Shown piece after piece: positions 17,599 to 26,457 of a stretch of DNA of 64,000 bases. The DNA comes from Bombiscardovia asteroides_K. Lineage in GTDB: Bacteria; Actinomycetota; Actinomycetes; Actinomycetales; Bifidobacteriaceae. Location: assembly GCF_048001765.1 (NCBI RefSeq), contig NZ_CP181447.1:1922001-1986000 (forward strand), in the 5' to 3' direction. The position numbers were made by a program, and so were the translations under genes. The notes under the pieces are model-generated. The model saw nothing but the letters and a program-made list of their open reading frames with translations, was not told the origin of the DNA and ran no database searches. The number at the start of each line of letters is the position of its first letter. The first letter of the stretch is position 1.

Positions 17599-20340
17599 AT
17601 GTCTGCTGAACACCAAGGAATCGTCAATGCCCATCTGACCCCCCTGCCCGACAGGGTGGGCGTGGATGGCCTGGAGGAAAAGTGGTGCCGCGACTGGGAT
17701 GAGTCCGGCGTCTACCGCTTCCGCAACACCCGCGAGCGCTCCGGCGTCTACTCCATCGACACCCCGCCGCCCACGGTCTCCGGGCATTTGCATGTGGGAC
17801 ATGTCTTCTCATACACCCATACCGACGTGATCGCCCGGTTCAAGCGGATGCAAGGCTACGATGTCTTCTACCCCATGGGCTGGGACGACAACGGGCTGCC
17901 CACCGAGCGGCGGGTCCAGAACTATTACGGGGTCCGTGTGGATACCTCGCTCAAGTACGATCCGGACTTCAAGCCCCCCTTCCACGGGACCAAGGGCAAG
18001 AAGATCAGCGCCAAGGATCAGGTGCCCGTTTCCCGCCAGAACTTCATCGAACTATGTGAGGAACTGACGGCCGAGGACGAGAAGCTCTTCGAGCAGCTCT
18101 GGCGGTCGCTGGGCCTGTCGGTGGACTGGTCGCAGACCTACCACACCATCGGCGAGCATCCCCGACGGGTGGCGCAGAAGGCTTTCCTTCGGAATCTGGC
18201 CCGGGGCGAGGCCTACCAGAAGGAGGCCCCGGGGCTCTGGGACGTGACCTTCCAGACCGCCGTGGCCCAGGCCGAGCTGGAGTCGCGCGAGTATGACGGC
18301 TTCTACCACAGGGTGGCCTTCCGGTTCGCTGACGGCACGCCAATATACATCGAGACCACCAGGCCTGAGCTGCTGGCGGCCTGCGGCGCTCTGATCGCCC
18401 ACCCGGACGACAAGCGCTACCAGAAGTATTTCGGGCAGAAGGTCTACTCCCCCCTGTTCAAGGTGGAGGTGCCCATTCTGGCCCACCCCGCCGCAGAGAT
18501 GGACAAGGGCGCCGGCATTGCCATGTGCTGCACCTTCGGCGACGTGACCGACGTGCAGTGGTGGCGGGATCTGAACCTGCCCACCAGGTCCATCATCCAG
18601 CGCAACGGACGAATCATCATGGACGTGCCGGATTGGATCACCGATGAGGGCGGGCGGCGCATCTTCGAACAGACCGAGGGCAAGACCACCTTCTCAGCCC
18701 GCAAGATCATCGTGGACGCCCTGCGCGAGTCCGGCGACCTGGACGGTGAGCCCAAGCCCACCAAGCGCATGACCAACTTCTACGAGAAGGGCGACAAGCC
18801 CCTGGAGATCGTCACCTCCCGCCAGTGGTACCTGCGCAATGGCGGCACCGACCAGAAACTCAATAAGGAGCTGCTGGAGCGCGGCAAGGAACTCAACTTC
18901 CACCCGGACTTCATGCGGGTGCGCTACAACAACTGGGTCGAAGGACTGAACGGCGACTGGCTGATCTCCCGCCAGCGCTTCTTCGGAGTCCCCTTCCCCC
19001 TCTGGTATCCCGTCAAGGAGAACGGGGAGACCGACTACGGTCATCCAATCACCCCGACCGAGGACAGGCTCCCCATCGACCCCAGCAGCGATGTGCCCGA
19101 GGGCTTCGAGGAATCCCAGCGTGACCAGCCCGGCGGCTTCACAGCCGAGAAGGACATCATGGATACCTGGGCCACCAGCTCCCTGACCCCCCAGATCGTG
19201 ACCCACTGGGCCGAACCGGGCGAGCAGGACCAGGCCCTCTTCAAAGCCACCTTCCCTATGGACCTGCGTCCCCAGGGCCAGGACATCATCCGCACTTGGC
19301 TCTTCAGCTCCATGGACCGCGCCCACTTGGAAAACGGCTGCCTCCCCTGGAGTGATACCACCCTGTCGGGGTGGATCCTGGACCCGGACCATAAGAAGAT
19401 GAGCAAGTCCAAGGGCAATGTGGTGGTGCCGGACGAGCCCATCAAGAAATATGGTGCCGACGCCGTGCGCTACTGGGCATCCTGCGCCCGGCTGGGCCTG
19501 GACGCCACCTACGATGAGGGGCAGATGAAAATCGGCCGCCGTCTGGCCGTCAAACTCCTCAACGCCGTCAAATTCGCCCTGGCCATCGGGCGAGAGGACG
19601 AGAACCACAAGGTCACCCAGACAGCGGAGGCCACCTGGAACCCTGCCGACGTAACGGTTCCCCTGGATCGCTCGGTCCTGGCCGGCCTTGCCCAGGTGAT
19701 CGACCAGGCCACCAGGGCCCTGGAATCCTACGAGCACTCCAAGGCCCTGGAAGTGACTGAGTCCTTCTTCTGGGACTTCTGCGACAACTACATCGAGCTG
19801 GCCAAGAACCGGGCCTACGGGACCGCGGATGCCACCGGCAGGACCCCTGACGAGGCCCAGGTGCTCAGTGCCCGCACGACCCTGGGATTGGTCCTGGACG
19901 CCCTCGACCGTCTCTTGGCCCCCTTCCTGCCCTTCGCCACCGAGGAAGCATGGCAGTGGATGCACCAGGGGGACGGATCGGTTCACCGGTCCTCTTGGCC
20001 ACGTTCGGAATCCTATCGTGCAGCTGCCCAGGGTCAGGATCCGGCTCTTTTGGCCTGGGCAGGCATGGCCTTGGCCTCACTGCGACGGATCAAGTCCGAG
20101 GCCAAGGTCTCCATGAAGACACCCATTCTCTCCGCCTCCTTGAGCGTGGCGCCGGAGGGCCTGGAAGCCGTCAAGGCCGCCCTGGACGATATAGCGGAAG
20201 CAGGCAGGGTCACCGGAGATTTGGATCTGGTCGAGGAGGCCCCCCAGCCTGAAGCAACGGAAGCCGGCGAGGATGAGTCGGGCATCCGGGTGACCGCCAG
20301 CCAGCTGGGCGAGCCCCCTGCCAAGAAGCCTCGTAAGTAG
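17599..20340 (+). CDS. valS: Valyl-tRNA synthetase
   Basis: A 913-residue class I aminoacyl-tRNA synthetase that charges tRNA-Val. The HIGH motif appears as HVGH (65-68) in 'PPPTVSGHLHVGH', and KMSKS at about 600-604 in 'DHKKMSKSKGN'. The large insertion with the editing domain lies between about 190 and 400. The C-terminal coiled-coil arm common to ValRS is not obvious: the protein ends instead in an acidic stretch and a Lys-rich tail, consistent with the shorter form. An intact stem-loop terminator follows 20 bases after the stop. Confidence 0.97.
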   Translation: MSAEHQGIVNAHLTPLPDRVGVDGLEEKWCRDWDESGVYRFRNTRERSGVYSIDTPPPTVSGHLHVGHVFSYTHTDVIARFKRMQGYDVFYPMGWDDNGLPTERRVQNYYGVRVDTSLKYDPDFKPPFHGTKGKKISAKDQVPVSRQNFIELCEELTAEDEKLFEQLWRSLGLSVDWSQTYHTIGEHPRRVAQKAFLRNLARGEAYQKEAPGLWDVTFQTAVAQAELESREYDGFYHRVAFRFADGTPIYIETTRPELLAACGALIAHPDDKRYQKYFGQKVYSPLFKVEVPILAHPAAEMDKGAGIAMCCTFGDVTDVQWWRDLNLPTRSIIQRNGRIIMDVPDWITDEGGRRIFEQTEGKTTFSARKIIVDALRESGDLDGEPKPTKRMTNFYEKGDKPLEIVTSRQWYLRNGGTDQKLNKELLERGKELNFHPDFMRVRYNNWVEGLNGDWLISRQRFFGVPFPLWYPVKENGETDYGHPITPTEDRLPIDPSSDVPEGFEESQRDQPGGFTAEKDIMDTWATSSLTPQIVTHWAEPGEQDQALFKATFPMDLRPQGQDIIRTWLFSSMDRAHLENGCLPWSDTTLSGWILDPDHKKMSKSKGNVVVPDEPIKKYGADAVRYWASCARLGLDATYDEGQMKIGRRLAVKLLNAVKFALAIGREDENHKVTQTAEATWNPADVTVPLDRSVLAGLAQVIDQATRALESYEHSKALEVTESFFWDFCDNYIELAKNRAYGTADATGRTPDEAQVLSARTTLGLVLDALDRLLAPFLPFATEEAWQWMHQGDGSVHRSSWPRSESYRAAAQGQDPALLAWAGMALASLRRIKSEAKVSMKTPILSASLSVAPEGLEAVKAALDDIAEAGRVTGDLDLVEEAPQPEATEAGEDESGIRVTASQLGEPPAKKPRK

Positions 20341-20360
20341 GCTCTATAATTCCCAATACA

Positions 20361-20397
20361 ACCGGGGCGGTTCAGCCATAGGCACCGCCCCGGTTTT
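20361..20397 (+). terminator. Rho-independent terminator after valS
   Basis: A perfect 11-bp inverted repeat, ACCGGGGCGGT (20361-20371) and ACCGCCCCGGT (20384-20394), runs into TTTT (20394-20397). Confidence 0.92.
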
Positions 20398-20658
20398 CTA
20401 TCCGTGTCACTGGTGACAAGGGTAATCTGCAATGTCAATCGAACCATCGTCGCTCATGTGAAAAGTGCGACTTCCATAATCAACAGCATGCCGCTTGCAA
20501 CGAATTTGCCCTGCAAGAGCCTGATCACGTCACTATGAATTGCCCGAAGAGTGTAATGCTATAGTAAAGGTCATAGAGGGACTTTATTTTAGTGTGCATC
20601 GACGCAGATTTTGGGGCCACGATCTGGGGAATCGGCACGCTTGGGGAGGAAGAATCGA
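20398..20658 (+). other. AT-rich upstream region of the first RCC1 adhesin gene
   Basis: No gene is visible. The stretch is clearly more AT-rich than its surroundings from about 20530 to 20600 and contains a -10-like TATAGT (20560-20565) with only weak -35 candidates. It ends with the ribosome-binding site GGGGAGGA before the ATG at 20659. Confidence 0.45.
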
Positions 20659-23600
20659 ATGGGGAATGCTCATGGCATACGCAGACTGGTGACGTTGACA
20701 GCCATGATTGGGCTGGCGCTGATCGGAGCATCAACAGGCGCATACGCAACCACCGGCGACATGACACCTGCACCTACCACAGGAAGCAACGACGCAGCTG
20801 AGCCGGAGGCTCCCTCTCCCACGCCATACAACAGTGCGAGTCCATTGCTCAGGACGGGCGGCGAGGCAAAGACTGGAGCCGTTGCTCCGACTGCCTCACC
20901 ATCGCCGCTGGTCACCAACAATCCCTCGCCGTTCAAGTCCATCCAACTGTTCAACAGCAAAAGGGCGGACAAGCCGTTCAGGGACACCTCACCGAGAGCC
21001 AAGTCACCGCAGACCAGGGATTCATCCTCATATACCCTGACCTTCGAGCCCGACGGGGGCTCGCTGGTATCCGGCTCGCCTGCCCTGAGCCAGACAGTAA
21101 CCTCAGGTCATCTGGCATCCCCACCTGCTGTCAACAAATCAGGCTACCTGTTTGACGGATGGTTCCTCAAAGGTTCCAACGTCGCTTATGATTTCGGTAA
21201 GCCGGTCACCAGCACGCAGTCGCTTACGGCCCATTGGTCATCGGTCAACGATAGTCAGTGGACGACAACCGACGTCAGCGGCGACGACACCGGCGGCTCT
21301 GCTATCACCCTTACACCCCCCAAGCCAAGAGGGGTCAGGTTCGCACAGGTCAGCGCCGGCCATGACCACACCCTGGCCGTAGGCTCGGATGGCCACGTCT
21401 ATGCCTGGGGCGACAACAGCAAGGGCGAGCTTGGCGACGGCACCACAACCAACAAAAACACGCCGGTGCGGATCACTGAAAACGAGGCCATCAAGGGAAA
21501 GACCTTCATATCCGTCAGCGCGGGAACCACATTCTCCATGGCCCTAGCCTCGGACGGCACCGTCTACACCTGGGGCGACAACAGTCGCGGCGAACTCGGC
21601 AACGGGTCCACCACGAATTCTTCAGTACCGGTAAAGGCGAATCTCAACGCCACCATCACCGCCATCAGCGCCGGATACTGGCATGCCATGGCCCTGTCCT
21701 CCAGCGGGACGATCTACACATGGGGAGACAACGAATACGGCCAGCTCGGCAACGGGCACACGGGCGTCAACGTCAACTCTTCACCAGCAGCGGTCTCTTC
21801 ATCCGGCGTCACCTTCACCACCATCAGTGCCGGATACGATTTTCAAACGGCGCTGGACAGCCAAGGACATGCCTACGCCTGGGGACGCAACCAGGGCGGC
21901 CAGCTTAGCATCGGCACCATGGACGACACCAGCAGCGGTTCCAATGTCTACAAACCAACGCGCATTTACGGCGACTCGACCGGCAACCCAGACAGCACTG
22001 TCTACACCGACATCGATGCAGGGTACCTGCACGTCCTGGCACTGAGCAATACAGGCAAGGTGTACTACTGGGGTTATCCCCTGACCAAGGGCAAGGACGC
22101 CAATACCGACAGCGTTCACTCCTTCTACCCCAGTCTGTTAAGCCTGCTCCCGGGAGCGGCGACGCCTGTTTCAGTCAGCGCCGGGGACTACTCCTCTGCG
22201 GTGGTCGACTCTGCGGGCAGTCTGTACATGTTCGGCAGCAATTCCAGCGGTCAGCTGGGCGACGGAACCACAATTCCTAAATCAAAAATGACCAAGGTGA
22301 GCCTGACAGGCGTCACAGTCGCCGCATTCGATGTCTGCCGGCACAGCTTGGCCATCGGATCGGACGGGCTCCCCTACAGCTGGGGGGAAGCGAAAAACGG
22401 CAAGCTGGGACAAGGCAGCAAGGGACCTCAAAGCGGTTCGCAGACCAAGCCTGCAGCGGTCGGCCCACCCCAGATAGACCTGGCCAAGGTAACCTTCGGT
22501 AGGACGGATGTAGCCAAGACCGACACCAACAGCCCGATTAACCGAACTACAGCAGGCGACGACACCTGGAGTTCAAATACCCCATGGACGGTCACTACCC
22601 CGCACCACACTTACGGAACCACCAAGATCAGGATCAACGACGGTCAATGGTCCATTGGCGGTGCTGCACAACAGGGGCAAAGCATTGGCAACTATACATT
22701 CGCACCCACTGCCCAGAAGATCACCTTTGATTCGGACGGGGGTTCATCGACCCCGGACCAGTCCGTCACCGCAGGCAAGCAGGCCTCGCCTCCCACCGTC
22801 ACCAAGGCAGGCTTCCTGTTCGACGGCTGGTTCATCAAGGAGGCAGACGGCAGTTCCAATGTGGCCTACGACTTCAGCAGTCCTGTCACCGAGCCACTGA
22901 ATCTGAAAGCGCATTGGTCTTCGTCAGATATGAAATGGAAGACCTCGGATGCCCTCCATGGCGACGACACCGGGGGCTCCAAAATCACCCTGACTCCCCC
23001 CAAACCCAGAGCAGTGAGGTTTGCCCAGGCCAGCGCCGGGCGCTACCACACCCTGGCTGTGGGTTCTGACGGACACGTCTACGCCTGGGGAAATCAGGCC
23101 AGCGGAGGACTGGGGAACAGCAAAGACTCAGGCACGTCGGCCACACCAGTACGGATCACCGAAAATGAAGCCATAAAAGGAAAAATCTTCATAGCCGTCA
23201 GCGCCGGGGATGCTTATTCCATGGCCTTGGCCTCGGACGGCACGGTCTACACCTGGGGCAGCAACGGCAAGGGACAGCTCGGCAACGGCACCACCGATAA
23301 TTCCAACGAACCAGTAAAAGCGCAGACAGACAATGCCAAAATCACCGCCATCAGCGCAGGACGGGCATACGCCATGGCCCTGGCCTCGGACGGCACGGTC
23401 TACACCTGGGGCAGCAACGACAAGGGACAGCTCGGCAACGGCAGCTCAGACCGTGTCAGCCACTCCTCCCCCGCCAAGGTCGCGGCGCTGTCCGACATCA
23501 CCGCCATCAGCGCAGGATTCACCTCGGGCACGGCCCTGGACAGTCAAGGCCATGTCTGGACCTGGGGCGAAAACAGCAAGGGGCAGCTCGGCAACGGCAC

Positions 23601-26172
23601 CCTTGCTGGCAATCCGACCCCGACACGTGTCCAAGACCTAGGCACCGGACAGCCTGATACCCGGTTCTATATCGCCATCAGCGCGGGCTACCAGCACGTG
23701 CTGGCGCTGGATACGAATCATGACCTCTATGGATGGGGTTCCGGCACCGCCATCGGCTCCACCACAGATACCAATGTCAGTACGAGAGGATCCACCGCGA
23801 TCAGTTTCGGAACCGATGCTGTCAACATCACCGCCATCAGCGCAGGCGACGATGGATCGGAAGCCATAGATGACAGCGGAAGGATCTATACCTGGGGCAA
23901 GGAGGGTTACGGCCAGCTGGGCAACGGCGTGAACGATAATACGGCATGGCAGACCAATCCGAAAGCCATCACCCTGGCTCAGTCAATAAAGGCTTACGCA
24001 GTGTCCACCTCCAGCCATCACCAGACGGCCATCGGGTCTGACGGATTGCTCTACACCTGGGGATACAGCTACTACAAACAACTCGGACGAACCGGAGCGA
24101 CCTCAGTGCCGGGCACCACACAGTCGCCGCAGATCACCCTGATTAAGGTCGTCTTCGGCACCATGGCCAGCAGTACTAAGCCAGCCACGAACCTGACCCG
24201 GACAGGCACAGACACCTGGGATGCAAACCAGGATTGGACCTTCGTCACGCCCGCGTACCCGTACGGCCCCTCCAGTTTCACCATCACATGGACTATTGCC
24301 GACGATACCGGAGACTCAAGGCAGACACAGCAATTCGACTACACCTTCGATCGGACCAAGAAACGCATAACGCTTGACCCTGAAGGAGGTACTGGAGCTG
24401 CATGGACAAGCAAGGACATCGAGGAAGGCGAATTGGTACCCCGACAGACCGTGGCCAAGACGGGCTTCCTCTTTGACGGGTGGTTCGTCAAAGCGGATGA
24501 CGGCAGTTCCAATGTGGCCTACGATTTCGGCAAGCCGGTCACGGACCCGTTGACCCTGGTCGCGCACTGGACGACTTCGGCTCCAACTACTGTCGACCCA
24601 ACCGTTAGTCCATCTACTGGCGGATACCAGGTCACCATCACTCCGCCCTCGCAGCGCGGCATCCGCTTCGCCCAGGTCAGCACAGGCAAAAACCATACCC
24701 TGGCTGTCGGCAGTGACGGCAACGCCTACGCCTGGGGAAACAACAGCACGGGACAGCTCGGCAACGGTAGCAAGGACAGCAGCAAAACGCCCGTCCAAGT
24801 GAAGAAGCCATCCGGTGCAGGTACCGACTTCGCCTACACCCAGGTAAGCGCAGGATATGGATTCTCGTTGGCCCTCGGCAGTGACGGCAATGCATACGCC
24901 TGGGGAGACAACGGCAGGGGGCAGCTTGGCAAGGGCGCTGCAGGCGGCACCAATACGACGCCCGTCCAAGTGAAGAAGCCATCCGGTGCAGGTACTGACT
25001 TCGCCTATACCCAGGTAAGCGCAGGAGGCTATCATTCCCTGGCCGTCGGCAAGGATCACCAGGCCTATGCCTGGGGGGACAGGAGCAACGGCGGACAGGT
25101 AGGCGACGGTAACACGACCGGGAACGCCCCTGCTCCTGTAGCCGTCAACGCAAGCGCCACCAGCCCTGGGTTCCAAGTCAGACAGGTCAGCGCGGGATAT
25201 CAGCACTCTCTGATCATCGGCATAAGCGGGCAAACCTACGCTTGGGGATACGGCGACAGCGGCAGACTGGGCAACAATGCCAAAGTCTCAAAGGCCACTC
25301 CTGTGTCGGTGTCGTCACCCATGCAATACGAGGACGGATCGACAGGATTCTTCGCCACCCAGGTCAGCGCGGGAGGCTCGCACTCCCTGGCCATTGGCAG
25401 AGACGGCAAAGCCTACGCCTGGGGTGCGAATACCGACGGGCGACTGGGTACCGGAGACACCAATGATGCCGCAATACCAACCCTGGTGGCCGATCCCGAC
25501 GGAGGCAGCGATGGATTCAAACCCACCGAGATCAGCGCCGGAGGGTGGTTCTGCGCAGGAATCGACGACAAAGGGAAGATATACACCTGGGGAAACAACG
25601 GTCAAAACGCCCTGGGCAATGTCTCCGTCACGGGATCCATCAGCGCATCCCCCGTTCTGGTGAGCAAGGACGGCAGCACCATACAGATCAGTGCAGGCGA
25701 GCGCCAAGTCCTGGTTATCGACTCCAACGACATGGCCTATGGCTGGGGCGACAACAGCAGCAGACAGCTAGGAACCAATTTGGACAGCACTTCCGTCAAG
25801 GCAGCCACCTTGGTCTGCCCGCCACAATTGACCATCAGCTCGGTCACAGTCGGCACGGATCCGGATACTGCCGCAGTTCTTGAACTGACCCGGAGCGGCA
25901 CAGCCGACGCATGGGGATCGTGGAATACCTGGACCTTCTATACCCCAGCGTTCAAGGCGGGCCGGACAACAGTCAACATCACCTGGAATGTAGGCCAAGG
26001 CAGCTCTCAGACCGAGAGCCTGCCTTTTACCTACAGGGATATTCTGCCCCTGACCGGCAGCCAGGGTCTGCTCGTCATACTGCTTGTAGGACTTTTCGTG
26101 ACGGTGACAGTCCTGGCAGCGAGGCGACATTACATGGAAACAGCCCATCAGACTCTAGCCAGTACTCACTGA
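20659..26172 (+). CDS. Giant LPLTG-anchored adhesin, three B-repeat/RCC1 propeller modules
   Basis: A 1837-residue secreted protein. Signal peptide residues 1-30 (cleavage after AYA), then a Ser/Pro/Thr-rich linker. Three modules follow, each made of an InlB-type B-repeat (Listeria-Bacteroides repeat, 'GYLFDGWF...AHWS'), a short 'LTPPxxRGxRFAQVSAG' strand, seven RCC1 blades (core YxWGxNxxGQLGNG) and an Ig-like domain. B-repeats lie near 125-195, 687-755 and 1234-1305; propellers near 226-610, 787-1160 and 1334-1727. LPLTG at 1796-1800, a membrane helix and a short basic tail complete the sortase signal. The ATG at 20659 follows GGGGAGGA. Likely a wall-anchored binding protein; its ligand is unknown. 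RCC1 propellers here are outside the cell, so the Ran-exchange role of eukaryotic RCC1 does not apply. Confidence 0.9.
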   Translation: MGNAHGIRRLVTLTAMIGLALIGASTGAYATTGDMTPAPTTGSNDAAEPEAPSPTPYNSASPLLRTGGEAKTGAVAPTASPSPLVTNNPSPFKSIQLFNSKRADKPFRDTSPRAKSPQTRDSSSYTLTFEPDGGSLVSGSPALSQTVTSGHLASPPAVNKSGYLFDGWFLKGSNVAYDFGKPVTSTQSLTAHWSSVNDSQWTTTDVSGDDTGGSAITLTPPKPRGVRFAQVSAGHDHTLAVGSDGHVYAWGDNSKGELGDGTTTNKNTPVRITENEAIKGKTFISVSAGTTFSMALASDGTVYTWGDNSRGELGNGSTTNSSVPVKANLNATITAISAGYWHAMALSSSGTIYTWGDNEYGQLGNGHTGVNVNSSPAAVSSSGVTFTTISAGYDFQTALDSQGHAYAWGRNQGGQLSIGTMDDTSSGSNVYKPTRIYGDSTGNPDSTVYTDIDAGYLHVLALSNTGKVYYWGYPLTKGKDANTDSVHSFYPSLLSLLPGAATPVSVSAGDYSSAVVDSAGSLYMFGSNSSGQLGDGTTIPKSKMTKVSLTGVTVAAFDVCRHSLAIGSDGLPYSWGEAKNGKLGQGSKGPQSGSQTKPAAVGPPQIDLAKVTFGRTDVAKTDTNSPINRTTAGDDTWSSNTPWTVTTPHHTYGTTKIRINDGQWSIGGAAQQGQSIGNYTFAPTAQKITFDSDGGSSTPDQSVTAGKQASPPTVTKAGFLFDGWFIKEADGSSNVAYDFSSPVTEPLNLKAHWSSSDMKWKTSDALHGDDTGGSKITLTPPKPRAVRFAQASAGRYHTLAVGSDGHVYAWGNQASGGLGNSKDSGTSATPVRITENEAIKGKIFIAVSAGDAYSMALASDGTVYTWGSNGKGQLGNGTTDNSNEPVKAQTDNAKITAISAGRAYAMALASDGTVYTWGSNDKGQLGNGSSDRVSHSSPAKVAALSDITAISAGFTSGTALDSQGHVWTWGENSKGQLGNGTLAGNPTPTRVQDLGTGQPDTRFYIAISAGYQHVLALDTNHDLYGWGSGTAIGSTTDTNVSTRGSTAISFGTDAVNITAISAGDDGSEAIDDSGRIYTWGKEGYGQLGNGVNDNTAWQTNPKAITLAQSIKAYAVSTSSHHQTAIGSDGLLYTWGYSYYKQLGRTGATSVPGTTQSPQITLIKVVFGTMASSTKPATNLTRTGTDTWDANQDWTFVTPAYPYGPSSFTITWTIADDTGDSRQTQQFDYTFDRTKKRITLDPEGGTGAAWTSKDIEEGELVPRQTVAKTGFLFDGWFVKADDGSSNVAYDFGKPVTDPLTLVAHWTTSAPTTVDPTVSPSTGGYQVTITPPSQRGIRFAQVSTGKNHTLAVGSDGNAYAWGNNSTGQLGNGSKDSSKTPVQVKKPSGAGTDFAYTQVSAGYGFSLALGSDGNAYAWGDNGRGQLGKGAAGGTNTTPVQVKKPSGAGTDFAYTQVSAGGYHSLAVGKDHQAYAWGDRSNGGQVGDGNTTGNAPAPVAVNASATSPGFQVRQVSAGYQHSLIIGISGQTYAWGYGDSGRLGNNAKVSKATPVSVSSPMQYEDGSTGFFATQVSAGGSHSLAIGRDGKAYAWGANTDGRLGTGDTNDAAIPTLVADPDGGSDGFKPTEISAGGWFCAGIDDKGKIYTWGNNGQNALGNVSVTGSISASPVLVSKDGSTIQISAGERQVLVIDSNDMAYGWGDNSSRQLGTNLDSTSVKAATLVCPPQLTISSVTVGTDPDTAAVLELTRSGTADAWGSWNTWTFYTPAFKAGRTTVNITWNVGQGSSQTESLPFTYRDILPLTGSQGLLVILLVGLFVTVTVLAARRHYMETAHQTLASTH
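24787..25026 (+). repeat. 69-bp direct repeat between two RCC1 blades
   Basis: Bases 24787-24855 recur at 24958-25026 with two differences, 171 bases (57 codons) apart and in frame. The repeat encodes the loop KKPSGAGTDFAYTQVSAG. It is long enough for recombination that would add or remove one blade unit. Confidence 0.85.
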
Positions 26173-26178
26173 TACTTC

Positions 26179-26218
26179 ATGGCCGATGGCATAGGAGTTG
26201 ACCCGAGCCATCGGCCAT
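26179..26218 (+). terminator. Stem-loop after the first RCC1 gene
   Basis: A 12-bp perfect inverted repeat (26179-26190 with 26207-26218) starts 6 bases after the stop codon. There is no direct T-run; TTTT occurs about 10 bases later. Probably a terminator. Confidence 0.7.
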
Positions 26219-26340
26219 AAGAGCAGGTTTTCTTGTAACTTCGTACTTGAAAAACTCTTTATAATGATGATCCGCCAAACAGGATCCTTCCTGACCGCTA
26301 TCTACCCCTTTGAGGTGACAGACGGCCAGCTAACGCCTTA

Positions 26341-26370
26341 TTGATATAAGCGCAGGTGCTCTGCTAAACT
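26341..26370 (+). promoter_or_regulatory. Putative promoter of the second RCC1 gene
   Basis: TTGATA (26341-26346), 18 bases, TAAACT (26365-26370), about 80 bases before the start codon. A perfect -10 box TATAAT also occurs upstream at 26260-26265 but lacks a well-spaced -35 box. Confidence 0.5.
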
Positions 26371-26457
26371 ATTTAATGTAATGCCTGTTTCGCAGGCGGC
26401 ACATTTTAAGCTCCAATCGGGGATTTTGGGCTGGTCTGTGCCTTGGAGGAGGAACTC

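Noticed and set aside
18694..19986. Long open frame on the minus strand opposite valS
   Set aside because: Antisense shadow of a high-GC gene; composition is Gly/Val/Leu-rich with no recognisable domain.
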